Of a DNA stretch of 64,000 bases, positions 10,049-20,093 are shown piece after piece. Each line of letters begins with the position of its first letter. The stretch's first letter is position 1. Below the pieces are notes generated by a model. The model was not told where the DNA came from and ran no database searches. It saw only the letters and a program-made list of their open reading frames with translations. The position numbers and the translations under genes were made by a program. The stretch spans positions 1,116,001 to 1,180,000 of the forward strand of contig NZ_UGJJ01000001.1 in the NCBI RefSeq assembly GCF_900451175.1. Reading direction: 5' to 3'. The stretch is from Kingella potus. Its GTDB lineage: Bacteria > Pseudomonadota > Gammaproteobacteria > Burkholderiales > Neisseriaceae.

Positions 10049-11191
10049 TCAGTTATTGAACAGATCGTTTTTCAAGTCGTTTACTTTGTCTTCAACTTTG
10101 TCCCAAAATGATTTTTTGCGCGGAGTTTGGCTGCGGTCGAGGCCGGTGGAGATTTTTTCAAACTCTTCCAACAGCTCTTTCTGGCGGTCGGTAAGATTGA
10201 CCGGGGTTTCGACGAGAACGTGGCAGTAGAGATCGCCTGTCGCGCTGGAACGCAGGGATTTGATGCCCTTGCCTTTGACGCGCATTCTGCGGCCGGTCTG
10301 CGTTTCTTTCGGGATGGTGAGTTTGACTTTGCCTTCGAGCGTAGGGACTTCCACTTCACCGCCGAGTGCGGCGGTGGTAAAGCTGACGGGAAGTTCGCAG
10401 TGCAGATCCAAGCCGTTGCGTTCGAAGATTTTGTGCGCTTTGACATGGACGACGACGTACAGATCGCCCGAGGGTGCGCCGTTGCGGCCGGGCTCGCCTT
10501 CGCCTGAGAGGCGGATGCGCTGGCCGTCGTCGATGCCGGCCGGAATGTTCACTTCCACGGTTTTGGCTGTTTTGACACGGCCTTCGCCACGGCATTTGAT
10601 GCAGGGATCGCGGATTTCTTTGCCGCTGCCGTGGCAGGACGGGCAGGTTTGCTGCATTTGGAAGATGGCCTGGCGGATGTGGACGGTGCCCGAGCCGTGG
10701 CAGGTGGAGCAGGTGGAGGCGGAGGTGCCGGGCTTTGCGCCGCTGCCGTGGCATACGCCGCATTCTTCGTAAGTGGGGATGTTGAGGCGTTGCCGGGTGC
10801 CTTTGGCGGCTTCTTCGAGGGTGATTTCCACGGCATACTGCAAATCCGCGCCCTGATAGCTTTGCTGGCGCGCCCCGCCGCCCCCGCCGAACATTTGGCT
10901 GAATATGTCGCTGAAATCGAAACCTTGCGCTCCGCCGAATCCGCCGCCGAATCCGCCTGCCCCCTGTTCGAAGGCGGCATGGCCGTATTGGTCGTACATG
11001 GCGCGTTTTTCTTTGTCGGAGAGCGTGTCGTAGGCTTTTTGCACGTCTTTGAATTTTTCTTCGGCTTCTTTGTTGCCGGGGTTGCGGTCGGGATGGTATT
11101 TCATTGCCAGTTTGCGGTAGGCTTTTTTGATTTCGTCGTCGTTTGCGCTGCGGGATACGCCGAGTGTCTGGTAGTAGTCTTGATTGCTCAT
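10049..11191 (-). CDS. dnaJ: Chaperone protein DnaJ
   Basis: Hsp40 co-chaperone that stimulates DnaK ATPase and delivers unfolded clients. The 380-residue product has an N-terminal J domain with HPD at residues 33-35 and a Gly-Phe-rich linker (FGGGFGGAQGFDFSD). Four zinc-binding repeats follow (CGVCHGSG, CSTCHGSG, CPSCHGSG, CIKCRGEG), then the C-terminal substrate-binding domains. dnaK is not next to it. A reverse DUS follows its stop at about 10032. Confidence 0.98.
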   Translation of the reverse strand: MSNQDYYQTLGVSRSANDDEIKKAYRKLAMKYHPDRNPGNKEAEEKFKDVQKAYDTLSDKEKRAMYDQYGHAAFEQGAGGFGGGFGGAQGFDFSDIFSQMFGGGGGARQQSYQGADLQYAVEITLEEAAKGTRQRLNIPTYEECGVCHGSGAKPGTSASTCSTCHGSGTVHIRQAIFQMQQTCPSCHGSGKEIRDPCIKCRGEGRVKTAKTVEVNIPAGIDDGQRIRLSGEGEPGRNGAPSGDLYVVVHVKAHKIFERNGLDLHCELPVSFTTAALGGEVEVPTLEGKVKLTIPKETQTGRRMRVKGKGIKSLRSSATGDLYCHVLVETPVNLTDRQKELLEEFEKISTGLDRSQTPRKKSFWDKVEDKVNDLKNDLFNN

Positions 11192-11260
11192 GATCGGGTG
11201 TTTTGTGTGTTTTGTGGAAAACGCCGCCGCAGATATGGGCGGCGGCTGGAAAATTAAAGC

Positions 11261-11292
11261 AGGCCGTCTGAAATTTGTTTTTCAGACGGCCT
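11261..11292. terminator. DUS-pair hairpin between fxsA-like gene and dnaJ
   Basis: Facing AGGCCGTCTGAA (11261-11272) and its complement (11281-11292) with an 8-base loop, just after the minus-strand fxsA-like stop. A compact bidirectional hairpin. Confidence 0.65.
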
Positions 11293-11298
11293 TTGCCG

Positions 11299-11784
11299 CT
11301 AATCTTTGCTGCGGTCTTCGATAAAACGGTTTGCCGGTTTTTCAGACGGTCTGCTGCCGTCTACCGTGCGGAAGTCGCCCTCAATAATGTCGTCGTCTCC
11401 ATTTGGACGTGCCTGTGCGAAACCGCCAAACTGCGCCGCGCCGCCGTGTACTGTTTGGCTTGCGCGGCCGCCTTTGAGCGGCAGCATCAGTAAAACGGCC
11501 AGCAGGGTGGAGAAGAAACCCGGGCTGATGAGGAGCAGGGCGGCCACGGCGTAGCGTACCGGCCACAGGAGCTGGTAGGCGGAAACCTGTCCGCCGCTGC
11601 GCACGGCCGCCCCTGCAAGCAATATGCCGGAGAGGCCGAAGCGGCGCAGCATAAACAATCCGGCCATTGCGCTGAGGATGATGAGGGCGAGTGTGCCGAA
11701 TGCGCCGATGCGCGATGCGGCTTGGATGAGGGAGAAGATTTCCAGCAGGATGAAAACGAGAAAACCGATGCCGAAATAACGCAT
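11299..11784 (-). CDS. FxsA-family inner-membrane protein
   Basis: The family is named for E. coli FxsA, linked to exclusion of phage T7 by the F plasmid; its cellular role is unclear. The 161-residue product starts at the ATG at 11784, chosen because MRYFGIGFLVFILLEIFSLI matches the family N-terminus and AAGGA lies upstream. There are two or three hydrophobic segments (about residues 3-20, 25-45 and 75-100), then a hydrophilic tail. A frame extension further upstream has no support. Confidence 0.82.
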   Translation of the reverse strand: MRYFGIGFLVFILLEIFSLIQAASRIGAFGTLALIILSAMAGLFMLRRFGLSGILLAGAAVRSGGQVSAYQLLWPVRYAVAALLLISPGFFSTLLAVLLMLPLKGGRASQTVHGGAAQFGGFAQARPNGDDDIIEGDFRTVDGSRPSEKPANRFIEDRSKD

Positions 11785-12008
11785 ACGCGGGTATCCTTGT
11801 CTTGATGGTTTACAAACGGGCGGACGGCGCAAGATACAGACGGAGCGGGATAATTTCAACGAGGAACGTGTCGTGCGGAGCGGTAAAAAAAAGTAAAAGG
11901 AAGCGGCGGCGGCGTGCGGCGCAGGGCTTGGAGGCCGTCTGAAAAAGGCGCGGCAGGGGGCGGGGCGGCGTTTTGTCGGCGGCGGCGGCTTCTGTTATCC
12001 TTAAAAAC

Positions 12009-12857
12009 ATGAATACACGTTTTCCCTTTTTCCCGTTTGCCTCCTGCGCCGCCGCCCTCGTGCTGGCTGCGTGCGCTTCGTCTGCCCCGTCCGGCGGCTA
12101 TTACCGCGTGCAGCGCGGCGATACGCTCAACCGCATTGCCGCCCGTTTCGGCCAAAGCCCCGCCACGCTGGCGAAATGGAACAATTTGAGCGACCCGTCG
12201 AAAATCGCCGTCGGCCAGCGTTTGCGCGTGGGCAGGAGCGCAAATGCCGTCGAAGCGCGCAAACCCGCCGCCGAATCCGCCGCCAAACAAGGCGGTACGG
12301 TTGCGCCCACCAACAAACTGCATTTTTCGCCGCCTTCGCCCAACCCCGTCATCGCCCGTTTCGGCGGTGGGAACAAGGGCATTGATTTTGCCGGACAGGC
12401 GGGTGATCCCGTCCGCGCAGCCGGGGCGGGGTGGGTGGCCTATGTCGGCAACGGCGTGCGCGGCTACGGCAATCTGGTGCTGATTACCCACGGCAACGGT
12501 GTGATTACAGCCTATGCCCACAACGAACGCATTTTGGTGAAAAAAGGCCAAACCGTCCGCGCGGGCGAAACCGTCGCCGTGATGGGCAGCAGCGATGCCG
12601 AGCGCGTGAAACTGCATTTTGAAGTACGCATCGGCGGCAAGGCAGTCAATCCCGAGCAGTATCTGCCGCCGCTGCCTTCCGCGCCGCCCGTACCGTTTCC
12701 CACCCCCGCGCCTGCTTCCGTATCGTCCGCCCCTGCCGGCTCCGTTGCGGCAAACCCGCCGCCGGCCGCACCGCCATCCGCACCTTCTGCCGTATCCGCG
12801 CCAACCTCGCCGGTTACCGAAGAGGCAGCCTCTGCCGCCCCTCCGTCCGCGCAATAG
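12009..12857 (+). CDS. NlpD-like LysM/M23 lipoprotein (amidase activator)
   Basis: A 282-residue outer-membrane lipoprotein; the lipobox LAAC (residues 19-22) ends the signal peptide. A LysM peptidoglycan-binding domain follows (about residues 31-75, YYRVQRGDTLNRIAARFG), then an M23/LytM domain and a Pro-Ala-rich tail. The LytM catalytic residues are degenerate: GGNKGIDFAG lacks the first zinc histidine and VKLHFEVR lacks the usual HLH. This matches NlpD/EnvC proteins, which activate amidases such as AmiC rather than cut peptidoglycan. The start at 12009 places the signal peptide correctly. Confidence 0.88.
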   Translation: MNTRFPFFPFASCAAALVLAACASSAPSGGYYRVQRGDTLNRIAARFGQSPATLAKWNNLSDPSKIAVGQRLRVGRSANAVEARKPAAESAAKQGGTVAPTNKLHFSPPSPNPVIARFGGGNKGIDFAGQAGDPVRAAGAGWVAYVGNGVRGYGNLVLITHGNGVITAYAHNERILVKKGQTVRAGETVAVMGSSDAERVKLHFEVRIGGKAVNPEQYLPPLPSAPPVPFPTPAPASVSSAPAGSVAANPPPAAPPSAPSAVSAPTSPVTEEAASAAPPSAQ

Positions 12858-12876
12858 TCCGCAGCCGGCGGCATAC

Positions 12877-12917
12877 AGGCCGTCTGAAAACCGCCAAACG
12901 GCTTTTTCAGACGGCCT
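12877..12917. terminator. DUS-pair hairpin after the nlpD-like gene
   Basis: AGGCCGTCTGAA at 12877-12888 and its complement at 12906-12917, loop 17 bases, followed by CTTCCTTTT. Likely terminator. Confidence 0.6.
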
Positions 12918-12993
12918 CTTCCTTTTGCGCCGCCCGCCGCTGTCTTTCCCCGCGCCAATCGGCTAAAATACCGTTTTTCAAAAAGGAAAAACC

Positions 12994-13257
12994 ATGCGTT
13001 ACCTGCTCCCCCTCATCGCTCTTGCCGCCCTTTCCGCCTGCTCGTGGGAAACCTACAAAAACGCCGACGGCCGCACATCGCTGCGCCAGAAATACCCCAA
13101 CGGCACCGCCATTTCCTATCAGGACGGCACCTATTCCCGCAATATGCGCAACAACCAATACCGTCCCGAACAGCACGCCGTCGTGCCCGAAGGCGGCACA
13201 AAATCCAACGAAGAGGAAGTACGCGGCACGCACTGGCAGAAAATCACGCCGCAATAA
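12994..13257 (+). CDS. Small putative lipoprotein
   Basis: The 87-residue product starts after a clear AAAAGGAAAA ribosome site. The signal peptide MRYLLPLIALAALSAC ends in the lipobox LSAC (Cys16), so a lipid-anchored 72-residue periplasmic or outer-membrane protein is expected. The mature part is polar, with Tyr, Asn and Gln residues and the repeat-like YQDGTYSRNMRNNQYRP. No family recognised. It is flanked by DUS hairpins, so it looks monocistronic. Confidence 0.75.
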   Translation: MRYLLPLIALAALSACSWETYKNADGRTSLRQKYPNGTAISYQDGTYSRNMRNNQYRPEQHAVVPEGGTKSNEEEVRGTHWQKITPQ

Positions 13258-13270
13258 GCCCGCAGCGGCG

Positions 13271-13329
13271 CAGAGGCCGTCTGAAAACACCGTTTCAAGC
13301 ATGAAGAAACCGTTTTCAGACGGCCTCTG
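13271..13329. terminator. DUS-pair hairpin before glmU
   Basis: CAGAGGCCGTCTGAAAAC and its reverse complement form a long stem with a loop of about 23 bases between the small lipoprotein and glmU. Confidence 0.6.
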
Positions 13330-13364
13330 GCCCATTTCCCATCCTCCGAACGAAAGCATCCGCC

Positions 13365-14735
13365 ATGAATCCCCATCTTTCCATCGTCATCCTCGCTGCC
13401 GGCAAAGGCACGCGCATGTATTCCAAAATGCCCAAAGTGCTGCACGAAATCGGCGGCCAGCCCATGCTGGCACGCGTTATCGACACCGCCGCCGCGCTCC
13501 ATCCCGCACAAATCTGCGTCGTGGTCGGCCACGGCAAAGAGCAGGTTTTGGACACGGTAAAACGCGATGTCGTATGGGTGGAGCAGGCCGAACAGCTCGG
13601 CACCGGCCACGCCGTCAAGACCGCGCTGCCGCATCTGCCGCAAGACGGGCGCATCCTGGTGCTTTACGGCGACGTGCCGCTCACCGACACCGCCACCCTG
13701 CAAACCCTGCTCGATGCCGCCGGCAGCGGCGTAGGCCTCCTGACTGACGTATTGGACAAGCCCGCAGGCTACGGCCGCATCATCCGCGACGAAGCGGGCA
13801 AAGTCGTGGCCATTGTCGAAGAAAAAGATGCCGACGCAAGGCAGAAAGCCGTTAAAGAAACCAACACCGGCATCCTCGTCCTGCCTTGCGCCAAGTTGGC
13901 AGACTGGCTCGGCCGCCTGTCCGCCGACAACGCGCAGGGCGAATACTATCTGACCGACCTCATCGCGCTGGCCGTTGCCGACGGCGTGGCCGTTACCCCC
14001 GTGCAGGTACGCGCCCCGCACCTTGCGGCGGGCGTGAACAACAAAGTCCAGCTTGCCGAACTCGAACGCATTTTCCAAGCAGGGCAGGCACAAGAGCTGC
14101 TTCAAGCAGGCCTGACCCTGCGCGACCCCGCCCGTTTTGATTTGAGAGGCCGTCTGAAACACGGCCAAGATGTCGTGATTGATGCCAACGTGCTGCTCGA
14201 AGGCGAAGTCGAACTGGCCGACGGCGTGGAAATCGGCCCCAACTGCGTCATTAAAAACGCCAAAATCGGCGCGGGCAGCAAAATTGCCGCCTTCTCCCAC
14301 CTCGAAAACTGCGAAATCGGCGCAGATGCCCGCATCGGCCCCTACGCCCGCCTGCGTCCCGACACCTGCCTTGCCGACGGCGTACACATCGGCAATTTCG
14401 TCGAAGTCAAAAATTCCTCCGTCGGACAAGGCAGCAAAGCCAACCACCTCGCCTACATCGGCGATGCCGCCGTCGGCAGCCGCACCAACATCGGCGCGGG
14501 CACCATCGTCGCCAACTACGACGGAGTCAGCAAACACCGCACCGTTATCGGCGACGAAGTGCGCATCGGCTCGAACAGCGTACTCGTCGCCCCCGTAAAA
14601 ATCGGCAGCCGCGCCACCACCGGCGCGGGCAGCGCGATCACCAAAGACTGCCCCGAAGGCAAACTCGTCTTGGCACGCGCCCGCCAAACCGTTGTCGAAG
14701 GCTGGATCAGGCCGGAAAAAGAAAACAAAAAATAA
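13365..14735 (+). CDS. glmU: Bifunctional UDP-GlcNAc pyrophosphorylase / GlcN-1-P N-acetyltransferase
   Basis: Makes UDP-GlcNAc for peptidoglycan and LPS from glucosamine-1-phosphate, acetyl-CoA and UTP. The product is 456 residues, the family length. The N-terminal nucleotidyltransferase motif LAAGKGTRMYSKMPKVLHE lies at about residues 10-28. A left-handed beta-helix of hexapeptide repeats (IGPNCVIKNAKIGAG and similar) makes up the C-terminal half. An in-frame DUS encodes GRLKH at the join of the two domains. glmS, the preceding pathway enzyme, is next. Confidence 0.98.
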   Translation: MNPHLSIVILAAGKGTRMYSKMPKVLHEIGGQPMLARVIDTAAALHPAQICVVVGHGKEQVLDTVKRDVVWVEQAEQLGTGHAVKTALPHLPQDGRILVLYGDVPLTDTATLQTLLDAAGSGVGLLTDVLDKPAGYGRIIRDEAGKVVAIVEEKDADARQKAVKETNTGILVLPCAKLADWLGRLSADNAQGEYYLTDLIALAVADGVAVTPVQVRAPHLAAGVNNKVQLAELERIFQAGQAQELLQAGLTLRDPARFDLRGRLKHGQDVVIDANVLLEGEVELADGVEIGPNCVIKNAKIGAGSKIAAFSHLENCEIGADARIGPYARLRPDTCLADGVHIGNFVEVKNSSVGQGSKANHLAYIGDAAVGSRTNIGAGTIVANYDGVSKHRTVIGDEVRIGSNSVLVAPVKIGSRATTGAGSAITKDCPEGKLVLARARQTVVEGWIRPEKENKK

Positions 14736-14755
14736 GGGGCTTGCGGCTGCGCGGA

Positions 14756-14810
14756 AACTGCGTTTTCAGACGGCCTCAGCGGGTAAGCAGGCCGTCTGAA
14801 AACGCAGTTT
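14756..14810. terminator. Long perfect inverted repeat between glmU and glmS
   Basis: AAACTGCGTTTTCAGACGGCC and its exact complement flank an 11-base loop. The DUS cores point inward-out, opposite to the usual pair. Likely terminator of glmU. Confidence 0.65.
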
Positions 14811-14907
14811 TGCGGAAGCAGGCACACCGTCAAAACCCATTTCATCCCGCAGCGTCTGAAAGTCAGGCGGGCGGATTATTTCAACCATTTGATACTAAGG
14901 AACTTAT

Positions 14908-16746
<1,839 letters not shown>

Positions 16747-16763
16747 ACACGGCGAAACCGCCG

Positions 16764-16802
16764 CAGAGGCCGTCTGAAAACCCGTTTTCAGACGGCCTCT
16801 GC
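16764..16802. terminator. DUS-pair hairpin after glmS
   Basis: GCAGAGGCCGTCTGAAAAC and its exact reverse complement with a 1-2 base loop: a nearly perfect 19-bp stem. Strong candidate terminator. Confidence 0.72.
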
Positions 16803-16881
16803 GTCCCCGTTTGAGAAAACCCGCCCGAAATGCCATAATGCCGCCCGTTTGCAACAGCCGTTTCGCAAGGGATAAACAGCC

Positions 16882-17871
16882 ATGAATATCACCGTTATCG
16901 GCGCAGGCGCGTGGGGCAGTGCGCTGGCCATCCACTTCGCCCTGCACGGCAACCGCGTTTCCCTGTTGGCGCGCAGCCCAAAACAAGCCGCCGCCATGCA
17001 GGCCGAACGCGAAAACAAACACTACTTCCCCGGTTTTCCGTTTCCCGACGCACTTACCGTCTGCGCCGATCCCGCCCAAGCCCTGCACGGCAGCAGCCTC
17101 ATCATAGTTGCCACCCCCGTTGCCGGACTGCGCGGCGCGGCGGAGCAAATCAAACAGACAGGATGCGGACACCTGCCCGTCCTCGCCGCCTGCAAAGGCT
17201 TCGAACGCCCCGGCGGCCTGCTGCCCCATCAGGTACTGCACGAAATCCTGCCCGAAAACAACCAAACCGGCCTGCTTTCCGGCCCCAGCTTCGCACAAGA
17301 ACTCGCACGCGGCCTGCCCTGCGCCGTCGTGCTCGCCTCAAAAAACGAAAGCTGGGTATCCGGCCTCGCCCGCGAACTCAACACCGCCGTTCTGCGCCTT
17401 TATGCCAACACCGACACCACAGGCGTAGCCGTCGGCGGCGCGGTCAAAAACGTCATGGCCATCGCCACCGGCCTTTCAGACGGCCTCGGCTACGGCCTCA
17501 ATGCCCGCGCCGCCCTCATCACACGCGGCCTTGCCGAAATGACCCGCCTGGCAGCCGCCCTCGGTGCGGAACAAAAAACCATGATGGGGCTGGCCGGTAT
17601 GGGCGACCTCATCCTGACCTGCACCGGCGCACTCTCGCGCAACCGGCAAGTCGGCCTCGGCCTTGCCTCCGGCAAACCGTTGGACGAAGTGTTGGGCGAA
17701 CTCGGCCATGTTGCCGAAGGCGTGCCCGCCGCCGGCGAAGTCCTTGCCACCGCCAGACGGCTGCACACCGAAATGCCCATTACCCAAACCCTGGTCGAAC
17801 TCATACGCGGCGAACTCGACGCGCATCACGTTGCCGAACGCCTGATGCTGCGTGCCACCAAAGCAGAATAA
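16882..17871 (+). CDS. gpsA: Glycerol-3-phosphate dehydrogenase [NAD(P)+]
   Basis: Reduces dihydroxyacetone phosphate to sn-glycerol-3-phosphate for phospholipid synthesis. The 329-residue product has the N-terminal Rossmann motif GAGAWGSALAIHFALHG, the conserved SGPSFAQELARG and the catalytic-lysine segment VGGAVKNVMAIATGLSDGLGYG. The LSDGL in that segment is encoded by an in-frame reverse DUS at about 17476. An AAGGGATAAACAGCC ribosome site region precedes the ATG. Confidence 0.97.
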   Translation: MNITVIGAGAWGSALAIHFALHGNRVSLLARSPKQAAAMQAERENKHYFPGFPFPDALTVCADPAQALHGSSLIIVATPVAGLRGAAEQIKQTGCGHLPVLAACKGFERPGGLLPHQVLHEILPENNQTGLLSGPSFAQELARGLPCAVVLASKNESWVSGLARELNTAVLRLYANTDTTGVAVGGAVKNVMAIATGLSDGLGYGLNARAALITRGLAEMTRLAAALGAEQKTMMGLAGMGDLILTCTGALSRNRQVGLGLASGKPLDEVLGELGHVAEGVPAAGEVLATARRLHTEMPITQTLVELIRGELDAHHVAERLMLRATKAE

Positions 17872-17878
17872 ACCCAAC

Positions 17879-17932
17879 AGGCCGTCTGAAAACCCCGCTT
17901 TTGCAAAGCAGAAACCCGTTTTCAGACGGCCT
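17879..17932. terminator. DUS pair between gpsA and the coiled-coil gene
   Basis: DUS at 17879-17890 and its complement at 17921-17932, loop 30 bases, with short accessory pairing. Weak terminator candidate. Confidence 0.45.
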
Positions 17933-17943
17933 ACGGAGCCATC

Positions 17944-18300
17944 ATGAACGAAAACCTCGAACAACTTGAAGCCCGCGTCTACCAACTGGCGCAGAAATTC
18001 GACACGCTGCTGGGCGAAAACCGCAGACAACAGCTTGAAAACGTCCGCCTCAAAGCCGAACAGAAACGCCGCGACGACCAACACCAGGCCGCCGTAGACG
18101 AACTGAGCGAAGCCCTGCTCGTCCAAGTAGACAAACTCAAACAAAACCTGCAAAACAAAATCGACAAACTCGAAGCCGAAAACCGCACCTACCGCGCCCT
18201 GCTCGAACAGTCTGCCGCAGAAATACGCCGCGTCCTCGCCCGACTGCCGCAGCAGAAGCCGTCCGAACACGCCGCCGACACAAAAGGAACAAGCGAATGA
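17944..18300 (+). CDS. Small coiled-coil protein upstream of zapA
   Basis: A 118-residue, almost entirely helical protein rich in Glu, Gln, Lys and Leu (LEQLEARVYQLAQKFDTLL, then LLVQVDKLKQNLQNKIDKLE), predicted to form one long coiled coil. There is no signal peptide or membrane segment. Its stop overlaps the zapA start as ATGA, so the two are translationally coupled. Its size, coiled coil and position suggest a ZapB-like or TIGR02449-type division partner of ZapA; this role is inferred from context. Confidence 0.75.
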   Translation: MNENLEQLEARVYQLAQKFDTLLGENRRQQLENVRLKAEQKRRDDQHQAAVDELSEALLVQVDKLKQNLQNKIDKLEAENRTYRALLEQSAAEIRRVLARLPQQKPSEHAADTKGTSE

Positions 18301-18596
18301 ACGACATCCGGCAAGTCCCCGTTTCCGTCATGGGGCGCACATTCAGCATCGGCACCCCTGAAAGCGAGCAAGAAATACTCCTGCAAGCCGTTGCCCTGCT
18401 GAACAAAAAAACCGAAGCCGTCCAAAACGGCGGACGCATCGTCGAAACCGACAAAATCCTCATCGTTGCCGCCCTCAATGCCATACACGACCTTCTGAAA
18501 ATATCCATACAGGACGGTTTGGCAATCGGAGATTTTGAGCGTAGAATAGGCGACATGGTTCAAGCGTGTGACAAAGCCCTTGCAAAAGTGGCCTAA
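18297..18596 (+). CDS. zapA: Cell division protein ZapA
   Basis: A small cytoplasmic protein that cross-links FtsZ filaments. The 99-residue product has the ZapA pattern: VPVSVMGRTFSIGTPESEQEILLQAV at the N-terminus, then a C-terminal helix for dimerisation. The start overlaps the preceding coiled-coil gene by four bases. The probable 6S RNA follows immediately, a neighbourhood (zapA-ssrS) known from many proteobacteria. Confidence 0.92.
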   Translation: MNDIRQVPVSVMGRTFSIGTPESEQEILLQAVALLNKKTEAVQNGGRIVETDKILIVAALNAIHDLLKISIQDGLAIGDFERRIGDMVQACDKALAKVA

Positions 18597-18613
18597 ATGC
18601 CGGAACCGAACAG

Positions 18614-18792
18614 TTTTTCCCTGCGGCGTGCGCCAAGGCATACATTCCTTTGAACCAATAAGTTCGCTTAAGGTCGTCGGGAGTGCAGCAGGAGCGAGCG
18701 TTCCTTTGGAACCGCACCCGAAGCTGCCCGAGGCGGCCGCCTTGTTTGACAAGGTTCAAGCGGATTGAGCCGAAACGCCGCCTGCGGGGAAT
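18614..18792 (+). ncRNA. ssrS: Probable 6S RNA
   Basis: 6S RNA binds sigma-70 RNA polymerase by imitating an open promoter. About 180 bases lie directly after zapA, its usual partner. The ends pair in the 6S style (5' TTCCCTGCGGCGT with 3' ACGCCGCCTGCGGGGAA, with internal mismatches). The 3' half has AAGGTTCAAGCGG, as in the E. coli CCTTGAACC/GGTTCAAGG region. A terminator follows. No open frame is convincing. Ends are estimated. Confidence 0.75.
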
Positions 18793-18797
18793 CCCTT

Positions 18798-18829
18798 AAA
18801 AAAGCACCGCGACAAAGCGGTGCTTTTCC
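18798..18829 (+). terminator. Intrinsic terminator after 6S RNA
   Basis: The stem AAAAGCACCGC is closed by GCGGTGCTTTT over loop GACAAA, with T-rich 3' side. Marks the end of the zapA-6S unit. Confidence 0.85.
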
Positions 18830-18852
18830 TTTCGCACCGAACACTATGCCGA

Positions 18853-18881
18853 TTGACAGCAGGGCGGCGACACACTAAAAT
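18853..18881 (+). promoter_or_regulatory. Promoter of rplM-rpsI
   Basis: TTGACA (18853-18858) and TAAAAT (18876-18881) at 17-base spacing, 34 bases before rplM. Consensus -35 and good -10. Confidence 0.8.
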
Positions 18882-18915
18882 CCGCAGCTTTCTATATCTC
18901 TATTGGATTAACCCT

Positions 18916-19347
18916 ATGAAAACCTTTTCAGCCAAACCGCATGAGGTGAAGCGCGAATGGTTTGTTATCGACGCGCAAGACAAAGTCTTGGGCAGGGTAG
19001 CAGCCGAAGTCGCCAGCCGCCTGCGCGGCAAGCACAAGCCCGAATACACCCCCCACGTCGATACCGGCGATTACATCATTGTCATCAATGCCGACAAACT
19101 GCGTGTAACCGGCGACAAATTCGAAGGCAAAAAATACTACCGCCACTCCGGTTTCCCCGGCGGCATCTACGAGCGCACTTTCCGCCAGATGCAGGAAAAA
19201 TTCCCCGGCCGCGCATTGGAAAAAGCTGTTAAAGGCATGCTGCCCAAAGGCCCTTTGGGTTACGCCATGATTAAAAAACTCAAAGTGTATGCAGGTGCGG
19301 AACACGCACATGCGGCACAACAGCCCAAAGTTTTGGAATTGAAATAA
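18916..19347 (+). CDS. rplM: 50S ribosomal protein L13
   Basis: An early-assembly protein of the large subunit. The 143-residue product MKTFSAKPHEVKREWFVIDA... matches bacterial L13 over its full length, including GRVAAEVASRLRGKHK and the KGMLPKGPLGYAMIKKLKVY segment. The ATG at 18916 is chosen from family length; an upstream in-frame extension overlaps the promoter. Operon with rpsI, 9 bases apart. Confidence 0.98.
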   Translation: MKTFSAKPHEVKREWFVIDAQDKVLGRVAAEVASRLRGKHKPEYTPHVDTGDYIIVINADKLRVTGDKFEGKKYYRHSGFPGGIYERTFRQMQEKFPGRALEKAVKGMLPKGPLGYAMIKKLKVYAGAEHAHAAQQPKVLELK

Positions 19348-19356
19348 GGACGCAAC

Positions 19357-19749
19357 ATGAACGGTAAATATTACTACGGCACAGGCCGCCGCAAAAGTTC
19401 GGTTGCCCGCGTATTCCTGCAAAAAGGCAACGGCCAAATCATCGTAAACGGCCGCCCCGTCGACGAGTTTTTCGCCCGCGAAACCAGCCGCATGGTGGTG
19501 CGCCAGCCTTTGGTTCTGACTGAAAACGCCGAATCGTTCGACATTAAAGTAAACGTTATCGGCGGCGGCGAAACCGGCCAGTCCGGTGCTATCCGCCACG
19601 GCATTACCCGCGCTCTGATCGATTACGATGCCGCCTTGAAACCCGCGTTGTCCCAAGCCGGTTTCGTTACCCGCGATGCGCGCGAAGTGGAACGTAAAAA
19701 GCCCGGTCTGCGCAAAGCACGCCGCGCGAAACAGTTCTCCAAACGCTGA
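19357..19749 (+). CDS. rpsI: 30S ribosomal protein S9
   Basis: S9 contacts P-site tRNA with its C-terminal tail. The 130-residue product starts MNGKYYYGTGRRKSSVARVF and ends with the conserved basic tail KKPGLRKARRAKQFSKR. Standard rplM-rpsI pair. Confidence 0.99.
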   Translation: MNGKYYYGTGRRKSSVARVFLQKGNGQIIVNGRPVDEFFARETSRMVVRQPLVLTENAESFDIKVNVIGGGETGQSGAIRHGITRALIDYDAALKPALSQAGFVTRDAREVERKKPGLRKARRAKQFSKR

Positions 19750-19763
19750 TTCGGATATTTTTT

Positions 19764-19794
19764 GCAACCCTGCTGTTTACGGCAGGGTTTTTTG
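19764..19794 (+). terminator. Intrinsic terminator of rplM-rpsI
   Basis: AACCCTGC and GCAGGGTT form a stem over TGTTTACG-type loop, followed by TTTTTT. Directly after rpsI. Confidence 0.88.
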
Positions 19795-19800
19795 TATCGG

Positions 19801-19902
19801 CACAAAATAGAAGAGATGCAAGGCGGTAAGCTGCATAAAGTATAGGCGTATGGAATGGCGAGGTATGACACGGCACGGCCGTAGATTTTTTATTTTGTTC
19901 CA
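19801..19902. repeat. Second Correia-like miniature element (diverged)
   Basis: Shares ACAAAATAGAA...AGGCGG and GCCGTAGATTTTT-ATT-TGTTCCA with the element at 9921-10007 but is about 15 bases longer and has lost the outer TATAGTGG/CCACTATA ends. Like the first copy it sits right behind the terminator of a ribosomal-protein operon. The rest of the gap to argB holds a DUS pair and no gene. Confidence 0.65.
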
Positions 19903-20036
19903 TTGCAACGTCGGGAGACGGAGTTTCGTTTACGGTTTGCCGCTTGGCATGAAAGGCCGCTTTGTACGGCTTGGCTGCCGAATCATTCGCTTGCAGCACC
20001 TGTGTTTTGTTGCCGATATTTTGAGCCAAATACGAC

Positions 20037-20076
20037 AGGCCGTCTGAAAATAGGATTTCCCGTTTTCAGACGGCCT
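20037..20076. terminator. DUS-pair hairpin after argB
   Basis: DUS at 20037-20048 and complement at 20065-20076 with 16-base loop, between the convergent rpsI and argB units. Likely bidirectional terminator. Confidence 0.6.
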
Positions 20077-20093
20077 GTTTTACTGCCCGGGCT

